A stretch of 64,000 nucleotides of DNA from the NCBI GenBank assembly GCA_013146195.2, contig CM028383.1, positions 19,119,642 to 19,183,641 of the forward strand, in the 5' to 3' direction. The position numbers were made by a program, and so were the translations under genes. Source of the stretch: Codonopsis lanceolata. Lineage: Eukaryota; Streptophyta; Magnoliopsida; Asterales; Campanulaceae. The notes below the pieces were generated by a model. The model worked only from the letters and a program-made list of their open reading frames with translations, had not been told where the DNA came from and did no database searches. This document shows, piece after piece, positions 47,329 through 58,417 of this stretch (within the stretch, counting starts at the first letter, position 1; each line of letters opens with the position of its first letter).

Positions 47329-49752
47329 AAGGTTGTAAATAAATTGAATCTTTTTATTCGATTCAGTATTCGAATTCGGTATTCGGTATTCGTATTCGAA
47401 AAATTCAAATTCGAGTTCAATTTTTTTAATATTCGATAAGGATTTGAATACGAATACGAGTTTGGTGGTATTCGATTCGAGTATTCACTTCGCAAATACT
47501 CGAATCGAATACCATCAAATTCGTATTCGAATCCCTAACATTTTTTTAACTTATATATATAAGTTTTAAAAAAACCTAACATTTCAAAGTTCAAACTTCA
47601 AACCCAAACAAAGACCACATTCATTCCCGACCCCAACCTCTTTGCGGCGCACTGGACGTGGACGGCAGTGGCCAGCGGACAACCTCCCGACGTCGATCCT
47701 TCCCGACCATCGCTCTCACTTCTTCTTCTAAAATCAGGTAAATCATTATCCCTTCAAACTTTTTCTATCTTTTATCGATCTCATTGGTGGGTATGAGCTT
47801 TGAGGGTTTGAGTTTTGAGCTTTGAGGTATGAGAGAAAGCGAGAGCCAAGGGTGAGAGGGTTGCTGAGAGAAGAGAGAGAGAAGAATGAAGTAGCCGGAG
47901 GCCCACATTTTGGTTAAGGAGGGATGCAATGCGAAGCCACCTTGGAGAGCCCCTAGGCTACCTATTTATTTGACTAGGAGAGGCTATGCAAAAGATGAAT
48001 GGACGAGGGATGTGAGAATTGAAAGATGGGTGTTCACTTTGAGGTTATTTATTTGAGAGGTTATGTTAGATTTACTCTCCAGAAGCTAAGGGTTTGGTGC
48101 CTATCTTGTTGATTGCTGCTTCAATTATGTTTTATTAGGAGAGTGTGGCCCTCATATATTTGGGGAGATTGTCGAAATATCATCGAGAGACTTACGAACG
48201 TAGTTTGGCATTCTGTTGTGGAAAAAAATTATTGGTTTCGAGTTGACAAAAGTAGATGAATTATATACTACTAGTTTCTAATTTCCTATGTCATCATTTT
48301 ACCAAGTCAAGAGTGGCGTATATATACTTGCAATGACATTAAAAGGACAATAAGGATAATTATGTATATGTGATACTTTTTAAATCAATTTTCTTAATTT
48401 AAAAAAAAATCAAAATGAGACCCTTGATTTCGGACGATGAGAAAATAAAGAAATTAAAACTTTTTAGAATTAATTTGTTCACTACTTGAAATTGAATTAC
48501 ATTATTGTTCTTAGCTGTTTCAAATAGAATCTCGAGTTTGGTTTTGGTTAGCCATTTTTGCCATTTAGTTATAGCTACAGCAAGTAGCTTAATTATATGA
48601 GTTTTATTTTTTAAAAATTCATTTGAGATATTTGCATATTTGCATGATTATGATAATAAAATTGATATCTAATTGATTTTTATTTTTATTTAGGAGGAGG
48701 ACGAGCCGATTCATGTCACGTGATGGTTGGATGGTGGATGATGCTAGTCAAATTTTTATTTGGTGATTTTTTATATGAATTTAACAATTGACATTTATGT
48801 ATGTATTTGATAATTATTGTGGATGTTATGGATATTTGATCTTATGGATGTTATTCGTTTTTGTTATGGATATTTAATGTTATTTGTTTTTGTTATGGAT
48901 AATTGACGTAACTAGATCTTCGTGCCCGTGCCTATGGCACGGTGCCAATATATCTGATTTTGTCAATTGAAATGGCAACCTAAATAGAAGGTGTGATTTT
49001 AAAAAAAAAGTATAGTTGAGGGGTACATTACTTCAAGTGGTAGTTGAGGGACGCTATTCGAACTCGACCCATAGTTGAGGGGGTTATTTGTAAGGATTTA
49101 TATGTAACCGACTTATGAACGTCTGATCTCGCGGCGGAATTAACCCCCTTGCCCAGATAGTCTAAGTCAATTAATTGAGCTCTATTGTGAGATTATATTA
49201 ATGTAAGGTTGATGTTTTGTAAAGGGTAATAGTTTAGAAGATTAATCTCAGGGTGTGACTGCTCATAATATTAATTGTAGGGGGTGACTTTGTAACATGG
49301 TGAGAGAAAATAGAGATTTAAAAGTGGATAACTACTCTCACACATGTGAATGTGAGAGTGAATCTCAACCATTAATTTTTTTAAAGATAATTTAATCTCA
49401 ACCTCTAAATAACTTTAGTCAATTGCACATGTGTGAGAATGAGCTCTATTGTAATATAGATTGATGTTTTATTCATATTTATTCATATTGAAAATTTGAA
49501 TACTCGAATCGAATATTCAAATCATTGAATTGTTAAATGGATTTTGTAAAAAATAAATAAATAAAATTTTCAAATCGAATACTCGAATTGAATCGAATAA
49601 TTCAAATATTAATTTCGAATCGAACACGAATCAATTTTAATATTCGAATAATAAACGAATACGAATACTCGAATAATTTCACGAATATGAATACTCGAAT
49701 AATTTCACGAATATGAATCGAATATTGCAATATTCGATTCGTTTACACCCAT
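47329..49752. mobile_element. hAT-like element inserted in Copia gag
   Basis: GCTCTGGT occurs on both sides (47321-47328 and 49755-49762; the match extends to 10 bp, ATGCTCTGGT, at the right junction). The ends AAGGTTGTAAA and (inverted) ATGGGTGTAAA match 9 of 11. Both subterminal regions are packed with GAATACGAATA/TATTCGAATCG words, typical of hAT elements. The interior has a GC-rich leader-like segment (47640-47720) with a possible donor (AATCAGGTAAAT, 47733) and a segment after an acceptor-like TTTAG (48690) reading EEDEPI. It may be a deletion derivative of an autonomous hAT. A Helitron sits inside. Confidence 0.75.
48912..49460 (-). mobile_element. non-autonomous Helitron nested in the hAT-like element
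   Basis: On the minus strand it begins TCTATATTACAATAGAGC after a host A (49461) and ends with a perfect 7-bp hairpin CCGTGCC-ATA-GGCACGG (48926-48942), a 10-nt spacer and CTAG (48912-48915), followed by a host T. This is the standard Helitron layout (TC... hairpin... CTRR between A and T). It is 549 bp with no Rep/helicase coding. A second TC-end-like copy (GAGCTCTATTGTGAGATT) lies inside at about 49177. Confidence 0.75.
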
Positions 49753-50499
49753 ATGCTCTGGTATAAACAGGTTTAGGGAAGGTTCTTCGGAACAAAACTA
49801 AACCTGATGATGTGAAGGAAGATGATTGGGGGGAATTACAATCTAGGGTTGTTTCTACAATTCGTTCGTGCCTTGTAGACGAATTGGGATATCATATTAT
49901 TGATGAAGAATCAACCACATTGGAGTGGGAATTTTTTGAGGCAAAATATATGTCAAAATCACTATTAAATAAGTTGCATCTCAAGTAAAGGTTGTATGGG
50001 CTTAAGATGGCAGAAGGGGCTGATCTCAACGCTCACATAAACGTGTTTACGCAAATCATAAATGATTTGCTGTGGGTGGAGGTGACATTTGAGGAAGAAG
50101 ACAAGGCATTGATGCTCTAAACTCATTGTCGTCTTCCACAACGTATAAAAATCTTGTAACTACGTTGACATGGGGGAAAGATACTCTTGATTTAGGACCT
50201 ATTATAGAGGCTCTCTTGGCGTTTCATCTACGAAAGAAAACTGTTGATGAACTTGTAGGAGAAGGACTGTATGTAAAGGAGAACAAGAAATGTGGGAGAT
50301 CATAATCCAGAGACAACTCAAAGAATAATCAGAATTCATGGTCGCAGTCAAGGAAGAAGTACAAGGGAAATTGCTACAAGTATGTGAAGAAGGGGCGCAA
50401 GAGGCAGGATTGTCCAAAGAATGACAATAATGGTGTTGGTTCGTCGAAGTCAGGTAATGTGGTTATGGATGGTTCAGATGAAGATGGTGATATGCTCTC

Positions 50500-50850
50500 A
50501 ATTTCATCAACAGTAGATCATTCTGCAAAGTTCTGGATCCTGGATTCAGCATGTTCGTTTCACGTAACGTCCACTCGTGATTGGTTTCACACCTACAGGT
50601 CAGTTAATTTTGGTGTAGTTACTATGGGTAATGGTGCATCTTGTAAAATTTCTGGCATAGGTACTATTAGAATTAAAATGTTTGATGGTGTGGTTAGAAC
50701 GTTGTGCGATGTTAGACATGTGTCAGAAATCTCTAAAAAATATGATCTCATTGGGTGTTTTCGACTGTAATGAATGTAGTTATAGATCTAAATATGGTAT
50801 GATGAGAGTTTGTAAAGGTACATTGGTTGTGATGAAGTGTACCTCGAGAT
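50500..50850 (+). pseudogene. Copia protease region
   Basis: FWILDSACSFHVTSTRDWF (from about 50530) carries the aspartic protease motif (DSA) seen in Copia elements, followed by GNGASCKISGIGTIRIK and the lead-in to integrase (MMRVCKGTLVVMK). It stops being collinear at the inversion border near 50860-50870. Confidence 0.8.
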
Positions 50851-50869
50851 CGGGGAAGAATACATTTAT

Positions 50870-51880
50870 AGATCCAAATCCACCTCCGGTAGCTCCACCT
50901 CAATGACATGCTCATTACCCCTTTTGTTTTCTGACACATGTTTCTCCTTTCTTCATGGGTACACTTTAACATAGCTTTCTCATCGAAAACCACATCCCTT
51001 GCTGATTACCACCTTGTTTGACTTGGGGTCCCAAAGCTTGTAACCCTTTACCCTTTTCGTAAAACTGAGAAATATACATTATTTGGACTTTGGATTAAGC
51101 TTCGACCTTTCGTCACTAGGTATATGCATATATGATGGACACCCAAACACCCGAATATCAGAGTAGTCTACCTCAGAACCCGTCCATACCTCTTCTAGAA
51201 CCTTGCAATCCAATAACACCCTTGGTGGGCTATTTATTAAGAAACAAGCCATACTCACTGCATCTGTCCAAAAATTCTTTGCTAACCCTGCATTCAATCG
51301 TAAACACCATGCCCTTTCCGTAATATATCGGTTCAATCTTTCTACGACACTATTTTGTTGTGGTGTCCTGTGTACTGTATAGTGCCTTTTGATTCCATAC
51401 TCTGCGTAAAACTTCTTGAACCCCTTATATGTGTACTATGTATCGTTATCACTTCTTAAACATTTAACTTTTCTGCCCGTTTGATTTTCCACTTCAGCCT
51501 TCCATAATTGAACTTTTGAAAAGTCTCATTCTTGTGCTTCATGAAGTAAACCCAAACCTTCTTAGAAAATTCATTAGTAAATGTCATGAACTATAAATGT
51601 CTCCATACCTTGATGTCGTTCTCACTGGTCCCCAAACATCGGTATGAATGTAGTCAAGGATTCCCTCAGTTGTGTGTTTAGTCATCTTGAATTGCACTTT
51701 GTTTTGCTTTCCAAGAACATAATACTTACAAAAATCAAGTTTGCAAGTTTTAACACCCTTCAATAGTTTCCTCTTATGAAGCTTCTTCATACCCCTTTCC
51801 CCCATATGACCTAATCCTTCAAGTGGAAGACCCAGGAGAACAATCAGACCACCAGTCAGGTATGGGTTTGAAGGTTTGGT
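50870..51880 (-). pseudogene. inverted Copia integrase segment
   Basis: On the minus strand this reads GHMGERGMKKLHKRKLLKG (zinc-binding region, with the first His and last Cys lost), YIHTDVWGPVRTTSRYG (first catalytic Asp), NRYITERAWCLRLNAGL, FGCPSYMHIPSDERSKLNP and WDPKSNKVVISK. All belong between the protease and reverse transcriptase of the surrounding plus-strand Copia, and the coding joins on each side are those expected if the block is flipped back. Stops are present throughout. Confidence 0.85.
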
Positions 51881-53283
51881 TTCATATGCTCTTGTTCTTA
51901 GTGGTGGAGATCCAAACACTTATCAAGAGGCGATAAAAAGTCCATAAAAAGATAAGTGGATGACTGCTATGTCGGAAGAGATGTAATCACTTCACAAGAA
52001 TAACACATGGGAGTTGATGGAACTTCTCAAGGGGAAGCGGAAAATTGGTTATAAATGGGTATTCAAGCGAAAGGAAGCAGTATCAGAAAAATAGGGGGAA
52101 AAGTTCAAGGCACGATAAGTGGCAAATGGGTACTTGCAGCAATAAGTGATAGATTATAATGAGATCTTTTCACCTGTTGTGAGACACACTTCGATCAGAA
52201 TTGTGTTAGGTCTTGTAGCACACAGTGATATGGTGTTGGAGCAGATGGATGTGAAGACTGCTTTTCTACACGGTGAGTTAGAAGAACAAATCTTCATGGA
52301 GCAACCATATGTAAGACTGTCAATGGATCGGATTTTGATTCGAATCCGATCAGAATTCGATGTTATTTTTAGGATATGGATTTAGTTTTTAAATCTGATT
52401 ACCCAATTTTGATCTGAATCCAAAAATCTGAAAGCTTAACAAATTGAATATGGATTAAGGTGTTCGATTCGATATAAAAAATATATTAATATTATACATA
52501 TAAAGTGACTAATAATGTGTTTTTAGTCATTAATTATTACTAATTTTACTAAATATAAATTTGATTTAAAAAATACCTCAATATTAATTTTATTCAATAC
52601 TTTAATTAGAGGCGAATAAAATCTGAATCCGATCTGAATCCAAAATTTTAGGATATGGATCGACCTTTTGAATATCCAAAAGATAATCCGATATGATCCA
52701 AGTCCGATAATTTCTTAACAAATCGGATAATGGATATGACTGATCGATCTGAATCTGATCCATTGACAGGCCAAGCCACATGAGTTCAATCATCCGGGAC
52801 AGGAGCATTTAGTTTGTAAATTGAAGAAGTCATTTTATGGGCTAAAGCAGTCTCCGCGACAGTGGTACACCAAGTTCGACACTTATATGTGAATGATATG
52901 CTTATTGCTAGTAGGAGTGCTAATGAGGTCAAAAAATTAAAGACCTTGTTAAGCAAAAAAATTGATATGAAGGACTTGGGGGCTAATAAGATTCTTGGTA
53001 TGGAGATTCGTCGAGACAGAAAATCTAAAAGATTGTGGTTGTCTCAAGCCGCCTATATTGAGAAGGTGTTAGAGAGATTCAACATGGGAGATGTAAAACT
53101 AATGAAAACACCGTTGGCGAATCACTTCAGTTTATCTACCTCAGATTCCCTAACTACAGTTGAAGAAATTCAACATATGTCAAAGGTTCCCTATGCAAGC
53201 ACAGTGAGATGTCTCATGTATGCCATGATATGTACTAGACCAGATTTGGCATAGACAATCAGTGTGGTAAGCAAGTATATGGC
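51881..53283 (+). pseudogene. Copia reverse transcriptase, interrupted
   Basis: It begins GGDPNTYQEAIKSP and continues HKNNTWELMELLKGKRKIGY, FSPVVRHTSIRIVLGLVAHS and MDVKTAFLHGELEEQIFMEQ. A 463-bp hAT-type insertion follows (52312-52774), then FNHPGQEHLVCKLKKSFYGL and QSPRQWYTKFDT. A deletion joins this directly to YVNDMLIASRS, so the stretch before the catalytic YVDD is missing and its second-last Asp is Asn. AAYIEKVLERFNMGD and CTRPDLA follow. The frame then meets the solo LTR at 53288. Confidence 0.85.
52312..52774. mobile_element. hAT-type MITE in Copia reverse transcriptase
   Basis: The left end TAAGACTGTCAATGGATCGG and the right end inverted (TTGGCCTGTCAATGGATCAG) are terminal repeats. 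Flanks ACCATATG (52304-52311) and GCCACATG (52775-52782) are an 8-bp duplication with two changes. It belongs with the element at 60316-60748. Confidence 0.75.
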
Positions 53284-53287
53284 TACT

Positions 53288-55024
53288 TGTGAGTGCCTCG
53301 GAACGCTCCCGGATCTCGCGCTCCCTTTTTTAGGGGAACGCGAGTTGCGGAAGGACATCAGTCTTTTCATTCCGTCCTCCCTTGTTTAGGGAAAGACGAA
53401 ATTAAAAGTGCAAAAAGAGTGTTGTTGAATACGTCTCGTTCACTGAGTGTGCTATAGTCCACTATGAGTGCTTTGGATTTCTCCATAGCTCATCCTCCCT
53501 TGTTTAGGGTAAAACAAGATACATAAAACGCATCATCCTTTTCATTCACATCTTCCCTTATTTAGGGGAAAACAGAAAAGTGTAAAAAAAATGTTGCGAA
53601 GGCGCGTGGGAATACGCCCTGCCTCATTATGGACTTGGGTTCATTCTGGGTACTATGAGTTCTTTGGATTTTCTGTATCTCATCCTCCCTTGTTTTGGGG
53701 AAAACAAGATACAGAAAGTGCATCACCCTTTTCATTCTCATCTTCCATTGTTTAGGGAAAAACAGAAAAGTGAAAAAAAAGGATGTTGCGGGCCTCACTG
53801 TGATCCAAAATGTTGTAACAGAGTCGCCATCTTTATTTTAAGGAGAAATAAAGAAAAACAAAAAATAACCAGAGTTTGTAAAAAGGGTTCGGAGACTAAG
53901 TTACGAGGTGGGAAGGTGTTAGGCACCCAACTCGCCCTTTCGGTCTCAAAAATAGTTTTTGACTAAACTATGTTTTTATTATATTTATCTAGCAAATGAA
54001 ATAAAGCATTTAAACAAGTCTATCTGTACCTACATTATTACAAACTTGTAGCCGCTTCTTTCCAGGAATTACAAATATATTCATAAATATTTGGTCATAA
54101 TAATGTCTCTTTTTAAGGCTATTTTCTATAGAAATCCGGGCAGCATAACTGCTTATATTTTTTACATCGGGCCGGTTAAAAATATCACTTTTTTATATAA
54201 CATCTTAAAGGTTTACCTTTAAGAGTGTGAGGTGTGTTCGCTCTGTCCTTCCGGGAGAGGGAGTCTTTTGTTGTTGTGGAGATTCGGGTAGAATAATTGC
54301 TTCTAAAAGTTACTTTATGGCACCGGGAAACGGGCGGAGCAATTGCTTGCTTTTTGCTGTTGTTTGCTTGCTGTTCGCGGAAATCGGGCAGAGCAACTAC
54401 TTGTTTCTAGCGGATTTGGCCTCTGGATTCGGGCAGAGTAACTGCTCTTATTTGGATTTTTGGACCGGGGAAGTAAGGTGGAATCATAGCTGGAAGGCTA
54501 AGGTTTACTTTGACCGGTTGGATTTAAGTTTGGAGAAGATTTGACAGAGCTTTGAGGCTTTTTGGAGGAGGGAACTCTCTCTTTCTCACGATCGCTCACT
54601 GCGTAAACTGAAAGCGGTCTTTTAACTGTGTGCGGTGAGTGTGAGAACTGTGTGTCCGTTGTGTCCCAAATTCTGAAGTCGGGGACTTCTATTTATAGGC
54701 TAGAGGAGGGACTCCTTCGGCATTAAGATTTTTCTTTTTGTGCTTACCGGCTTGTACCGCACGCTTGAGATAGTGTACCAAAGGCTCAAAGCTACAGTGC
54801 ACAAGGCACTATAGGGCGCCACCCATTGGGCGTTTGGGCGCCGCGCCAGGTTCCAATTATATGCCCTTTTTGACACTTTGGCCCCCTATATTTCACTGTT
54901 TTACGCATCCTGCTTTTCATTTTGCATTTTTAAGCCATGTAACTTGTCATTTGTTAAGTTTTAATAGGTCTTGATATCGCATGTCATGTCACATATCCAG
55001 GGGTACAAAATTGGGGTGTCTACA
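53288..55024. mobile_element. 1.7-kb solo LTR with exact 5-bp target duplication
   Basis: CTACT precedes (53283-53287) and follows (55025-55029) a block that starts TGTGAGTGCC and ends GGGGTGTCTACA. It is 1,737 bp, with no internal retroelement sequence. It contains GAGTCGCCATCTTTATTTTA and GTTAGGCACCCAACTCGCCC (53821-53938), phrases common in long LTRs of plant Gypsy (Tat/Ogre-like) elements. Tandem modules lie at 53350-53800. Orientation is uncertain. Confidence 0.8.
53350..53800. repeat. tandem modules with internal palindromes inside the solo LTR
   Basis: CCTCCCTTGTTT(A/T)GGG(G/A)AAA recurs about five times. Two larger units of about 220 bp (CTTTGGATTT..ATCCTCCCTTG..CATC..CTTTTCATTC) run head to tail. 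The best palindrome is CTTGTTTT-GGGG-AAAACAAG (near 53690). Confidence 0.75.
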
Positions 55025-55700
55025 CTACTACAGGCAGACAACATTGAGAGGCAGTCAAGTGGATTTTCAGATATTTTAAGGGCGCTGTGGATGTGGACTA
55101 TGGTATTATGTTTGAAGAAGCATAGTGTGGGGCTTTCAGTCGAATGGTATGTTGATTCAGATTATATAGGCGATAATGACCGTATGGAGATTGACCACAG
55201 GCTATGTGTTTACCCTAGTAGGTGGACCTATATGTTAGAAAGTCATGCTTCATGCTATTATTGCATTGTTTACGACCGAGGCGGAATACATGGCAGTTGT
55301 TGAAGCTGCAAATGAAACCATATGGCTTAGGGGCTTAGTCAAGGAGTTGGGTGTTCAGCAAGGTGGAGTTTTGATGCATTATGATTTGTGACAGTCAAAG
55401 TGCAATCTACATAGCGAAGAATCAAATTTATCACTCAAGAAGCACATCGATGTGAGGTTTCACAAGATTCGTGAGTTGATTGATAATGAGGATATTCTGC
55501 TAAAGAAAATTCATACCACGGAAATTGCTGCAGACATGTTGATAAAGCTAGTTGTAACTGACAAGTTCGAGCGTTGCTTGAATTTGTTGCATATCACTAG
55601 CTGTTAGAGATGTGGGAGGTCAAGTTCTACAAGGTGTTCAAGATGGTTTCGAGTTCGTGTTCTATGTCTTCTAATGGGTTGGGTGAATACTCACCAAGGT
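55025..55700 (+). pseudogene. Copia RNase H region
   Basis: It reads TGRQH, stop, EAVKWIFRYFKG, then frames broken by many stops, with CDSQSAIYIAKNQIYHSRS recoverable near 55385-55445. It ends at the purine tract before the 3' LTR. Confidence 0.75.
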
Positions 55701-55706
55701 GGAGAT

Positions 55707-56157
55707 TGTTGAGAATGGGATGGCTCGATTACTCAAGCAACACGCCTAGCTCCCTCCGAGGGTTTTGGACAAGGTGGTCGCTTAACATTGGTGTTAGATG
55801 ATCGCTACTCATGATTGTTTCGAACCGAACTACTGGAAAATAGACGGTCGCTTAGTGTTGAGGACTAGGCAACCGCTTACTCTTATTGTTTCAAGCGACA
55901 CTACTGTAAAATACACGATCGCATAAACTCGAGGACTGGACGACTGCCTAGTCTCGGTTTTTTTTTTTTAGTTTTGTCCGGTTTCCTTAATTAATGGTTT
56001 TATGGTTTCTACTATATCCATATAAATAGTGGTATTCCTATAATGTTTTCAAGGTTGGCTTTAATAAAATTTCGACAGTCCATTGTCGGTTTCCTTAATT
56101 AAGGGTTTTAAGGTTTCTCTGTTAATTTGTTTGCAAAGTCTTCCACTATGTACAACA
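55707..56157 (+). repeat. 3' LTR of the nested Copia element
   Basis: TGTTGAGAATGGGATGG...TACAACA, collinear with 46747-47197 (GGTTTTGGACAAGG, TTAACATTGGTGTTAG, AAAATTTCGACAGTCC). Confidence 0.9.
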
Positions 56158-57904
56158 AAAAATCATTTACCATTCATTTCGTTGCGCAACAATCGTAATT
56201 TTTAAACTCTAAAGTATTGGTCGAAGCTATGGAAGAAGGCGATCCGGATATTTTAGGAATAATATTTCGAAAATGAACTTTAACGGTTGAAGAAAAGAAT
56301 GAGGGACTGTAACGAAAAAAATGTTTGGGAAAAAAAATCAATCATCAATTTCTCCAAGATTCTAACTCTTTTTAGTCTCTTACCTTTTTAATAAGCAAAG
56401 TGGAGAAAGACACTTTTGGTGCGAAATGATGACTATGTCATTAATGAACCGTACATGCGCTAAGGATCACTTACTAAGGCCATCTCCAACCATCAACCCC
56501 AAATTTGAATTGTCCATTTCAGCACCAAACACTGCAACAATTCTCACCCCAAATAGAATATTCCTTAGCATGAGCATTTTTTATTTCTTTTACTTTATTT
56601 ATCAACATGAATAATAATTTGCTATTAACCTTTTAAAAAATAATTATTAATGTTTAGTATTGTTATTTTAAGTTTTTGGTGGTCTTATTTTTAAATTGTA
56701 TGTCTTTTAATGCATCAATTTGTACATCGTGTTTTTCAAGTTGTATGTCATCGGTTTTGATGTGTTATGTATGCACTTTTAAATTTATAAATGCAATAAT
56801 TTTACAATTTTTACATTTATTTTTTAGTAAATGAAATTGTGTTCTAATTATATATAATAATAATTTATTTATTTATTTATAAACACATTCCAAATTATAA
56901 AATTTATAAATTATTGTAAAAATGTTCAATAATTTAAAATACTTAATAATAGATTATAAAATTATTGTTTATTTATCTAATTTATATATGTAGTCATTTA
57001 AGTTTTCTCATTTTACCTTTTTTTTGTCCTCCTAAGGGGGTATGGGAAGGATCGAACCGGAGACCTAAGTGAATTGTTATGCACACATTGTGAAGCCCCA
57101 TGTCTACCATTTAGGGCTTGTATATATGTAGTCTCATTTTACTTGATATTGTAATTAAAGTAAGAATCAAGTGGAACAAATATAGATTGACTGATTTCCG
57201 TAAATAGTTTCTTCAAATTAAATCTGACGTAATCAAAGTTTCCTTATGTTGCTTGATATTGTAATTAAGGTATAAATTAAATAGAATGAATATAGATTGA
57301 TTGATTGATTTCTGTAAACATCTCATTCGTTTACAACATTGCGATACATTGCGATTCCAACTTGAGGAATCGCGATTGAAATTCGTTGCATCAATATTCC
57401 AAATTGATGCATCGCAATTCCAAATCAATGCGCCACGATTGAAATTTGATGCATCGCGATTCAAAAAAAATCCAAGAATATTCTAGTTTTTCATGAAATA
57501 GTTTACATACATGATATTACATCTTCGTGCCCACCTATTGTCAATCCATTTTCCGGTTGCATATGTTCAAAATCACACTCCTTCATAATACGTGTTCACT
57601 GATTGAAGAACGCCCATATAATTGGATATTTAGTTGAATTATTCACCATTAGACTACAATCCAGTGAGAGAGTTTAGAGATAGACTGGAAATTTACGTAC
57701 TCATGGTAGAGGTCAAAGAAATCGTAAACGCATGCACCGATGGAGTGTGGACATTTTAAGAACAACGAAAAACCTTTTTCCGGTTGAAAACTTCCCAAAG
57801 TGTACTGGCCCGCAATTTCTCTAACTTATAATCATGGTTTGGGATTTGTTTTGTCTAATGCATGTTTCTTGAAACACAACTATATTTCTTCTGTGTGATT
57901 TTAT
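56158..57904. other. AT-rich intergenic DNA
   Basis: No gene recognised. It includes the short degenerate repeat at 57320-57470. Confidence 0.5.
57320..57470. repeat. degenerate repeat around GATGCATCGCGATTC
   Basis: Variants of GCGATTCCAA, GATGCATCGC(A/G)ATTC and CGCGATTGAAATT alternate about every 20-25 bp. Related GCATCA words lie at 46466-46580. Confidence 0.6.
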
Positions 57905-58090
57905 TATTTATAAACTCCATACCATCCTAAAATAAATACTCATAATTGTTAAAAAAAAATGAAGTAATGTTTATTTTCACTTGCAATGTTATAACATGAA
58001 CCCAAGAACATTAATATAGGTGTGTTACTAAAATGACCTAAAAATCAACTTCCTTAATTTTAGTGAAAAATACACATTTTGGATCGAAGT
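57905..58090. mobile_element. diverged Stowaway-like MITE
   Basis: The left part ACTCCATACCATCCTAAAAT and the interior AAAATGACCTAAAAATCAACTT resemble the copy in golgin intron 6. Ends are eroded. Confidence 0.35.
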
Positions 58091-58417
58091 GAATAATATG
58101 TTTTGTTTTATCACAAAAGTTTAAAATTGAGTGTTTTTCTCAAGATGTAGATTTTTAGCATTTTAAACCATGTATTAGTTACAACACTATTTGACCAATA
58201 TTTTTTAGAAGAAATAACTTTTAGTTGCCGAAAAACGTGTAGAAGAATGGCCCCAAGTGTTTGTTAAAAACTAACTTACGGAATAGTATGATACGGAGAT
58301 AATAACATCATGTGATCATCTTAATGTTCCACGAGCATTTGAAGATCGTAAACTTATGGGTAGGGCTATTCATGCGCCCCATTTTGCTCCATACACACCC
58401 CCATTTATTTCAATTAT

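Larger units (their letters stand above)
47222..50440 (+). pseudogene. Copia gag, split by an insertion
   Basis: ATG 47222 opens MSVSGIGTSHFKHDVQKLDG and reaches WQIRVYDALV, where the hAT-like element interrupts it (47329-49752). It resumes GLGKVLRNKTKPDDVKEDDW and EFFEAKYMSKSLLNKLHLK, then stops near 49987, with a frameshift near 50100. The zinc knuckle region (GNCYKYVKKGRKRQDCPKN, near 50361-50417) has lost two of its four ligands (second Cys to Tyr, His to Arg). Several lesions: non-functional. Confidence 0.85.
46747..56157 (+). mobile_element. decayed Copia retrotransposon with nested insertions and an internal inversion
   Basis: LTRs 46747-47197 and 55707-56157 (451 bp each), flanked by GAAAA (46742-46746) and AAAAA (56158-56162). 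Primer site TGGTATCAGAGC (47200-47211). Gag, protease, integrase, reverse transcriptase and RNase H pieces are all present but broken. Insertions: a hAT-like element (47329-49752) carrying a Helitron (48912-49460), a 463-bp hAT-type element (52312-52774) and a solo LTR (53288-55024). About 1 kb of integrase (about 50870-51880) is in reverse orientation. Without the insertions the Copia is about 4.8 kb, normal for the superfamily. A purine tract GGTGGAGAT precedes the 3' LTR. Confidence 0.92.

Noticed and set aside
54227..54544. 105-codon frame inside the solo LTR
   Set aside because: No recognisable protein content and located wholly within an LTR with clear ends.
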